The position numbers were made by a program, and so were the translations under genes. Below, piece after piece: positions 7,254-11,111 of a stretch of 11,111 nucleotides of DNA (position 1 is its first letter; the number at the start of each line of letters is the position of its first letter). The stretch spans positions 4,976 through 16,086 of the forward strand of contig JAJZUH010000031.1 in assembly GCA_021847165.1 (NCBI GenBank), written 5' to 3'. The stretch is from Pseudomonadota bacterium (GTDB lineage: Bacteria > Pseudomonadota > Gammaproteobacteria > Burkholderiales > Gallionellaceae). The notes under the pieces are model-generated. The model made no database searches and was not told the origin of the DNA. It worked only from the letters and a program-made list of their open reading frames with translations.

Positions 7254-7706
7254 ATGACCATTGAAATCGGCTTCGCCACCGCGGCAGACCTGCCGCAGCT
7301 CGCCGAACTGCTGTCCGAGCTGTTCACGCTGGAGAGCGATTTCCGGCCCGCGCGCGACAAGCAGTTGCGCGGCCTGCGCGCCATCCTCGACAACCCGGCC
7401 GCCGGCCGCCTGTTCGTGCTGCGCATCGACGGCCAGGTGGCGGGCATGGCCAATGCGCTGATCACCATCAGCACCGCGGAAGGCGGGCGCGTGCTGCTGC
7501 TGGAAGATGTGATCGTGCGCCGCGCACACCGCGGCGGCGGACTGGGACGGCGGCTGGTCGAGCATGTGCTGGCGTGGGCGCGGGAACAGGGCATGACGCG
7601 CGCCACCCTGCTGGCCGACCGCGACAATGCGGCGGCGCTGGAATTCTATCGCAAGCTCGGGTTTGCCTCTTCGCACATGACGGTGTTGCGCAAGCCCATA
7701 CCCTGA
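7254..7706 (+). CDS. GNAT family N-acetyltransferase
   Basis: A 150-residue single-domain GNAT enzyme that moves an acetyl group from acetyl-CoA to an amine. The acetyl-CoA pyrophosphate loop reads RGGGLG (93-98), after the strand VLLLEDVIV, and the C-terminal DRDNAAALEFYRKLGF (122-137) is typical of the family. The start at 7254 has GGGAGCAAGG just upstream; an in-frame ATG at 7200 touches the modC stop and is less likely. It follows modC by 54 bases with no visible terminator or promoter, so it probably belongs to the mod operon. The substrate is unknown. Confidence 0.88.
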   Translation: MTIEIGFATAADLPQLAELLSELFTLESDFRPARDKQLRGLRAILDNPAAGRLFVLRIDGQVAGMANALITISTAEGGRVLLLEDVIVRRAHRGGGLGRRLVEHVLAWAREQGMTRATLLADRDNAAALEFYRKLGFASSHMTVLRKPIP

Positions 7707-7712
7707 GTCGCG

Positions 7713-7740
7713 CGGTTTTGTCGCAATCGCTACAAAACCG
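7713..7740 (+). promoter_or_regulatory. NifA upstream activator sequence of the LRV operon
   Basis: A perfect 9-bp inverted repeat (CGGTTTTGT / ACAAAACCG) with a 10-base centre. Its core is TGT at 7719-7721 and ACA at 7732-7734, exactly the TGT-N10-ACA NifA enhancer. The centre is about 108 bp before the predicted sigma-54 start near 7835. It begins six bases after the acetyltransferase stop. It is not a good terminator, since no T-run follows. Confidence 0.8.
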
Positions 7741-7808
7741 GCCTTTCCGCAACTCCTGCCATCTGACCAATCCCTGTCGCTGAAGGCTTTGCGCGCGATC
7801 TTGCGCGC

Positions 7809-7824
7809 TGGCACGTTGGTTGCT
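7809..7824 (+). promoter_or_regulatory. sigma-54 (-24/-12) promoter of the LRV operon
   Basis: TGGCACGTTGGTTGCT matches the consensus TGGCACG-N4-TTGCW at every defined position, with GG at 7810-7811 and GC at 7822-7823. The predicted start is about 7835, some 23 bases before the LRV start codon. Confidence 0.88.
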
Positions 7825-7847
7825 CGTTTGCAATACGGATATATTGC

Positions 7848-7851
7848 GGAG
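7848..7851 (+). promoter_or_regulatory. ribosome binding site that fixes the TTG start of the LRV gene
   Basis: GGAG lies six bases before the TTG at 7858. The next in-frame ATG (7873) has no Shine-Dalgarno match at usable distance, so TTG is the better start. Confidence 0.65.
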
Positions 7852-7857
7852 CGACAA

Positions 7858-8640
7858 TTGAAAGTCTTGAAGATGTCGATATGTCATTCTGAGGCATCGC
7901 CGTTGACGGGTGTCGTGTGTGCGGATTGCCAGGCCTGTCCCCATCGTGCGCTATTGCCGGAAGGCCGATGTGTGCCGGGCGACATCTGCCTCACCGCGCA
8001 GAGCGGGCGGCAGATCGACCGCTTCCTGCGGCGCAATCCGCAGCTCGCCGAGGATTATCTGGATGACGGGTTCTGGGAACGCCGCGCCATCGCTGCGCGC
8101 TATGCGCCGCTGGAACGGGTGCGGCAGATGCCGCGCGACGCGGATGAAGTGGTGCGCCGCGTGGTGGCGAGCCGTCTGCCCATCGACGAACTCGACGATT
8201 ACCTGCACGACAGCGATCGCGAAGTGCGCATGACGGTGGCCGAGCGCATCGCCCCGGAACGCCTGAATGCGCTGATCGCGGACGAGGATTACCTGGTACG
8301 ACTGCAGGCAGCCCGGCGCCTCCCGCACGGTCAGTTGCGGCGCATGGCGGGCGACGCGGACCGCGAGGTGCGCAAGGAGGTGGCGCGCCGGTTGCCGTCG
8401 TTTGCTCTGGGCATGCTGGCGCAAGACCGGGACGACGAAGTGCGGCGCATCGCCGCTTCGCGCATGCTGCCTGCCGATGCGGCGGCGATGCTGGCGGACG
8501 ACGATTGGGTGGTGCGCCTGGAGGCGGCGCAGCGAGCGCCTCTGGAGGCCCTGACCGGATTGGCGGATGACGCCGAGGCGGACGTGCGCGCGATGGTGCG
8601 GCAGCGCCTGAATGGATTTTTGCCTGGGGACGACCGATGA
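7858..8640 (+). CDS. lrv: 4Fe-4S-binding leucine-rich repeat variant (LRV) protein
   Basis: A 260-residue protein like the LRV protein encoded among Azotobacter nif genes. The N-terminal cysteine cluster has CxxCxxC (Cys21, 24, 27), Cys38 and Cys44, with Cys9 before it; this matches the small domain that holds a [4Fe-4S] cluster. From residue 84 to 251 there are seven back-to-back repeats of exactly 24 residues (for example PIDELDDYLHDSDREV onward), rich in acidic turns, VR motifs and RRL ends, giving the alternating-helix LRV solenoid. The start is TTG at 7858, decided by GGAG at six bases; ATG at 7873 is the alternative. The gene has its own NifA/sigma-54 promoter and overlaps the next gene by four bases. 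Its biochemical role is not established to my knowledge; a nitrogenase-related redox or scaffold role is inferred. Confidence 0.9.
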   Translation: MKVLKMSICHSEASPLTGVVCADCQACPHRALLPEGRCVPGDICLTAQSGRQIDRFLRRNPQLAEDYLDDGFWERRAIAARYAPLERVRQMPRDADEVVRRVVASRLPIDELDDYLHDSDREVRMTVAERIAPERLNALIADEDYLVRLQAARRLPHGQLRRMAGDADREVRKEVARRLPSFALGMLAQDRDDEVRRIAASRMLPADAAAMLADDDWVVRLEAAQRAPLEALTGLADDAEADVRAMVRQRLNGFLPGDDR

Positions 8641-9602
8641 GTATCTACACGCTTGATGCATCCACGCTGCACAACCTGGCCGGCGAGATCGGCGCCCTTC
8701 CTCCGCGCCCGCATCACAGCGCGCTGCTGGAAGTCGCCAACCGCATACGCCCCGGTTGCACCTTTCGTTATGCGCTGAATCGGGGCGGCTGGTATCGCCC
8801 CGGCGGCATCATCCAGCCGGATGGCACCCGCATTGCCGACAATCTGGAATCCTGGGCAAAGGCGGAACTGGCGATTTGCGATGGCGACATGCACGAACTG
8901 GCCGAGCGCCACGCAGGCAGCGGCTTGCTGGCGACGCGCCACACGGGGCGCACGCATTATTTTGTCGCTCCCTACGGTCCGGCACCGGCGGATTTCCTGC
9001 AACTCGAAATCGAAGAACTGCAGGAGGTGCTCGACCGCAAACTGATCGACGCCAGCAGTCCGCCGGAAGATCTGCAGGAGTTGACGGAACCGATCCTGCC
9101 CGAAACGCTGGAAGCACAGGCGGTGGCGGCACCCCGTTATCTTTTCCGCCGGCTGATCGATATGCGGCAGACCGTCGCCAGGATCGCGGCATCGGATGCG
9201 CGCAATGCCGGTTTGCCGCGCCTGCTTTCCGAATGGACGCACAGCAGCGCGGCGGCGCGCGGCCATTTCTGCGACCACTGGATTGTTGCGCTGCGCGAAC
9301 ACCAGGACCGCTATCGCAATCCGGTGGTGTCCGCATCGCTGGTTTCGCGCCATGCGCGCGAACTCAAACCCTTCCAGTGGAACCCTGACCTGGCCGGTGT
9401 CGAGATGTGCGCGCAGTTGCAGGCGTTCGATCGCGCCGCCGGATATGTCTCGGCCTGGTACGCCCATCTGGTGGCCGGCACCATCACCCCGCCCAAGGTT
9501 GCCTATGCCGTGGCGCGCGATCTGGAGGCCGGCTTCAGGTATTTGCCGGATACCGAAGCAGCCTTGATCAGGAACTGGGTGGCGGCGCCATACTCGGCGT
9601 GA
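8637..9602 (+). CDS. uncharacterised 321-aa protein, co-expressed with LRV
   Basis: I do not recognise this protein. It has no signal peptide and no membrane segment, so it is probably cytoplasmic. An N-terminal part (about 1-120) has aromatic/glycine stretches such as CTFRYALNRGGWYRPGG and HTGRTHYFVAPYGP. An acidic, leucine-rich linker (120-160) looks helical. A mainly helical C-terminal part has HFCDHW (210-215) and ends in a Trp/Tyr-rich tail. Cysteines at 41, 81, 212 and 258 are scattered and form no classical iron-sulfur motif. The ATG overlaps the LRV stop (ATGA), so translation is coupled and the product probably acts with LRV. Codon use and composition match the neighbours. It falls under the same NifA/sigma-54 promoter, hence is a candidate nitrogen-fixation accessory protein. 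Confidence 0.85.
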   Translation: MSIYTLDASTLHNLAGEIGALPPRPHHSALLEVANRIRPGCTFRYALNRGGWYRPGGIIQPDGTRIADNLESWAKAELAICDGDMHELAERHAGSGLLATRHTGRTHYFVAPYGPAPADFLQLEIEELQEVLDRKLIDASSPPEDLQELTEPILPETLEAQAVAAPRYLFRRLIDMRQTVARIAASDARNAGLPRLLSEWTHSSAAARGHFCDHWIVALREHQDRYRNPVVSASLVSRHARELKPFQWNPDLAGVEMCAQLQAFDRAAGYVSAWYAHLVAGTITPPKVAYAVARDLEAGFRYLPDTEAALIRNWVAAPYSA

Positions 9603-9655
9603 GGCGGGATGGATCGCGCTGTGCCAGGGTTATTCCCTCGATTGCGCGGGCATCG

Positions 9656-9996
9656 GTAACGGAACCGGCCGACGGCATTATTCAATTCTCGGGCCAGGCG
9701 ATCCAGCCGTTCGGCCGTCTGCGCGGCAGCTGCCATCGAGGTGCAAGTGCTTTCGACCATCTGGGCGATCTGTTCGACCTGAACGGCGATATCGTTGCTC
9801 GCGGAACTTTGTTCACGCGTGGAATTCGCCACTTCGCCAATGCGGACCAGCGTTTGCCCGCCCCTGCGCGAATATCCCTCAGCAGGGTAGCCGCGCTTCG
9901 GGCAAGATCGACGCCGATTTGCGCGGTGGCCTTGACAGTGCGTACTGCAAGATTGCTCACCTCGCTTGGCTGCAGGCTGATACCGGCCTGGAGGAG
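9656..9996 (-). pseudogene. methyl-accepting chemotaxis protein remnant (C-terminal signalling domain)
   Basis: Two minus-strand frames carry consecutive pieces of an MCP signalling domain. The first (9996 to about 9856) reads PSEVSNLAVRTVKATAQIG then LLRDIRAGAG. The second (about 9853 to 9656) reads TLVRIGEVANSTREQSSASN, then DIAVQVEQIAQMVE, and ends LARELNNAVGRFRY, the usual MCP C-terminal pattern. A frameshift joins them near 9853-9856. No stop codon follows the natural end; the frame runs on antisense into the neighbouring gene as far as 9503. The sensor, membrane and HAMP regions and the signalling tip are absent, and the most upstream part is already degraded. It is therefore a dead fragment. 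The rest of 9603-10045 shows nothing else I can support. Confidence 0.8.
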
Positions 9997-10045
9997 GGAA
10001 GCGGCGTGGCAAATTCCCGCAAGTCAGCCAGGGATAAATAACAAT

Positions 10046-10075
10046 TTGACACTCATGGGTTTTTAGGCACATAGT
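10046..10075 (+). promoter_or_regulatory. possible sigma-70 promoter before the microprotein gene
   Basis: TTGACA (10046-10051) is followed after 18 bases by CATAGT (10070-10075), a 4-of-6 match to the -10 box. The start would fall near 10082, inside the following hairpin, so the promoter and a transcribed hairpin are not both fully compatible. Weak evidence. Confidence 0.3.
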
Positions 10076-10076
10076 T

Positions 10077-10096
10077 ACCGGGGTTTTTGCCCCGGT
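10077..10096 (+). repeat. GC-rich hairpin upstream of the microprotein gene
   Basis: A perfect 7-bp inverted repeat, ACCGGGG / CCCCGGT, with loop TTTTTG. It could be a weak terminator (GCGTTTTC follows), an operator, or part of a structured leader. Its right arm (CCCGG, 10091-10095) is also complementary to CCGGG at 10139-10143, which overlaps the ribosome binding site of the microprotein gene. Confidence 0.55.
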
Positions 10097-10140
10097 GCGT
10101 TTTCAATTGGGATTTGCGTGCCGTTCAACTTCACTTGTCC

Positions 10141-10146
10141 GGGAGG
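10141..10146 (+). promoter_or_regulatory. strong ribosome binding site of the microprotein gene
   Basis: GGGAGG ends five bases before the ATG at 10152. It is one of the best Shine-Dalgarno matches in the window and the main reason to accept so short a gene. Confidence 0.65.
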
Positions 10147-10151
10147 ATTCC

Positions 10152-10238
10152 ATGATTGCCTTGCCACTCGTTTTTGTCATGTCGCCGTTCATCGTGCTCG
10201 TGTTCATGATTATTTTTGCTGGCCAACCAAACCGATAG
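10152..10238 (+). CDS. 28-aa predicted single-pass membrane microprotein
   Basis: The reading frame encodes MIALPLVFVMSPFIVLVFMI, then IFAGQPNR. It is almost entirely hydrophobic (about residues 2-23) with a short polar tail ending in Arg, as expected of a single membrane helix. Two prolines (5 and 12) would kink it. Support comes from GGGAGG five bases before the ATG and from a strong terminator 40 bases after the stop. No homologue is recognised; it does not resemble CydX, KdpF or AcrZ as I know them. It may be a regulatory subunit of a membrane complex, but that is a guess. A chance open frame remains possible at this length. Confidence 0.6.
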   Translation: MIALPLVFVMSPFIVLVFMIIFAGQPNR

Positions 10239-10277
10239 CTGCATGGTTCTGCTTTGACCCAAGGTACACATCTGGGA

Positions 10278-10305
10278 AAGCCTGGCTCTGGCCAGGCTTT
10301 TTTTT
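10278..10305 (+). terminator. Rho-independent terminator
   Basis: A perfect 9-bp stem AAGCCTGGC / GCCAGGCTT with loop TCTG; the run of eight T residues (10298-10305) overlaps the foot of the stem. It is oriented to end plus-strand transcription of the microprotein gene. On the minus strand the hairpin lacks a proper T-run. Confidence 0.9.
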
Positions 10306-10373
10306 GCCCAGTGCATTCGAATCGTGACCGCGAGTCCTGGCCGCAAGTCGTTATTCGGGGGGTTTCTGGATGG

Positions 10374-11111
10374 TCACTGATGGGCTGTTGCCGGAATGAA
10401 CAGTTCGGGATCGACCATTGCTCCGTTAAGAACCACACTCCAGTGCAGATGCGGGCCGCTGGCGCGCCCAGTCTTGCCGGAAAGTCCGAGCAGCTGCCCC
10501 TTGCTCACCGTCTCGCCCGCTTTAACGCCAATCCGCTCGAGGTGGCAGTACATGGTGATCAAGCCATTGCCGTGGTCGAGAAAGATCGTCTTGCCGTTGA
10601 AAAAGTAGTCGCCGACCGCCAGCACCCGGCCTTGGGCGCTGGCCTTGACCGGGGTGCCGCTCGCGACCGCCACATCAAGGCCGGCATGCGGCGAGCGCGG
10701 TTCGCCGTTGAAGAATCGGCGCACCCCGAAACGCCCGGCCAGATTGCCTTCAGCGGGAACGATGAAGGCCAGGTCGGTATCGGGCGCAGCGCGCCAGTGG
10801 CGCTTCAGTTCCTTGATGGCGGATATCTCGCGCTCGGCGCGGGCCAGGTCGGCAGCCGACAGGTCCACCTTGCTCTTGTCCTTGAGCGTGACGTGTTGTT
10901 CGGGATAGTCCTTGGGATTGACCACGAAGGACTCCGCTTTCGTTGCGCTGCCAATTTTGACGTTCAACTCATGCGGGCCCGGTTTCATGTCCAGAGGCAG
11001 GCCGACCACCGCGTACCATTGATCGTGGTCGGCAGTGACCAGCACAGGCTGGTTGCCCAGCCAGGTTTGCGGCCTGTCGGCAGTCGTTGCCGTACTGCCG
11101 AGCGGAACGAC
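10374..11111 (-). CDS. M23/LytM family metallopeptidase (partial, N-terminus outside window)
   Basis: The 3' part of an envelope peptidoglycan endopeptidase or its LytM-type regulator; 245 residues are visible and the frame stays open to the window edge, so a GTG at 11045 is not the true start. An N-terminal beta-rich region contains VVGLPLDMKPGPHELNV, common ahead of this peptidase domain. A charged helical linker follows, then the catalytic M23 domain. Visible zinc-site motifs are HAGLD (first His and Asp) and GPHLHW near the C-terminus (HxH), with GLITMYCHLERI supplying the conserved His. All ligands are present, so it is probably an active hydrolase. It converges on the microprotein gene and its terminator. 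Confidence 0.92.
   Translation of the reverse strand, partial: VVPLGSTATTADRPQTWLGNQPVLVTADHDQWYAVVGLPLDMKPGPHELNVKIGSATKAESFVVNPKDYPEQHVTLKDKSKVDLSAADLARAEREISAIKELKRHWRAAPDTDLAFIVPAEGNLAGRFGVRRFFNGEPRSPHAGLDVAVASGTPVKASAQGRVLAVGDYFFNGKTIFLDHGNGLITMYCHLERIGVKAGETVSKGQLLGLSGKTGRASGPHLHWSVVLNGAMVDPELFIPATAHQ

Noticed and set aside
7713..7740. Inverted repeat read as a transcription terminator for the mod operon
   Set aside because: The stem is half A/T, has a 10-base centre and no T-run after it. The exact TGT-N10-ACA spacing and position before a -24/-12 promoter explain it better as a NifA site.
6288..7814. Long minus-strand open frame (508 codons) opposite modC and the acetyltransferase
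   Set aside because: It is antisense to clearly real genes, rich in His/Arg/Gln as expected of a GC-driven shadow frame, and shows no domain.
8100..8615. 24-residue periodicity in the LRV gene considered as a DNA repeat array
   Set aside because: The periodicity is at protein level (seven LRV repeats) and the nucleotide units are divergent, so it is not a CRISPR or tandem DNA repeat.
9407..10066. Plus-strand open frame covering the chemotaxis remnant
   Set aside because: It begins inside the unknown gene and is antisense to the recognisable MCP fragment; no independent start signal or domain.

Overview
The window is high-GC and gene-dense, with proteins and codon use of a proteobacterial type. 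Azotobacter-type ModA proteins, an iron-sulfur LRV protein and NifA/sigma-54 control signals point to a nitrogen-fixing proteobacterium, plausibly a betaproteobacterium. The taxon is an inference; no rRNA or tRNA gene is present to fix it.

Left arm (1-2496, minus strand): four co-directional genes. In transcription order they are a 49-aa membrane protein, a lipoprotein with a zinc-metallopeptidase motif, a SAM-dependent O-methyltransferase, and an HD-GYP cyclic-di-GMP phosphodiesterase-type protein that runs off the left edge.

Centre (2733-7706, plus strand): molybdate uptake. A first modA (2733-3503) is followed by a 329-base control region and then modE-modA-modB-modC and a GNAT acetyltransferase, tightly spaced. 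The control region reads as a textbook enhancer-dependent promoter: two TGT-N10-ACA NifA-type sites, an IHF-type site and a -24/-12 sigma-54 element, with two ModE-box-like palindromes. Molybdate uptake therefore appears tied to nitrogenase expression (NifA) and to molybdate level (ModE).

Right of centre (7713-9602, plus strand): a second NifA/sigma-54 unit. A perfect 9-bp inverted repeat carrying TGT-N10-ACA lies about 108 bp upstream of the predicted start of a consensus -24/-12 promoter. It drives a [4Fe-4S] leucine-rich-repeat-variant (LRV) protein and a translationally coupled 321-aa protein that I do not recognise. That protein is the best candidate here for an undescribed nitrogen-fixation accessory factor.

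Right arm (9603-11111): a frameshifted remnant of a methyl-accepting chemotaxis protein (minus strand). Next come a GC-rich hairpin, a 28-codon membrane microprotein gene with a very strong ribosome binding site, and a strong terminator (plus strand). Last is the 3' part of an M23/LytM peptidase gene (minus strand) that runs off the right edge.

No CRISPR array, insertion sequence, tRNA or rRNA was seen.
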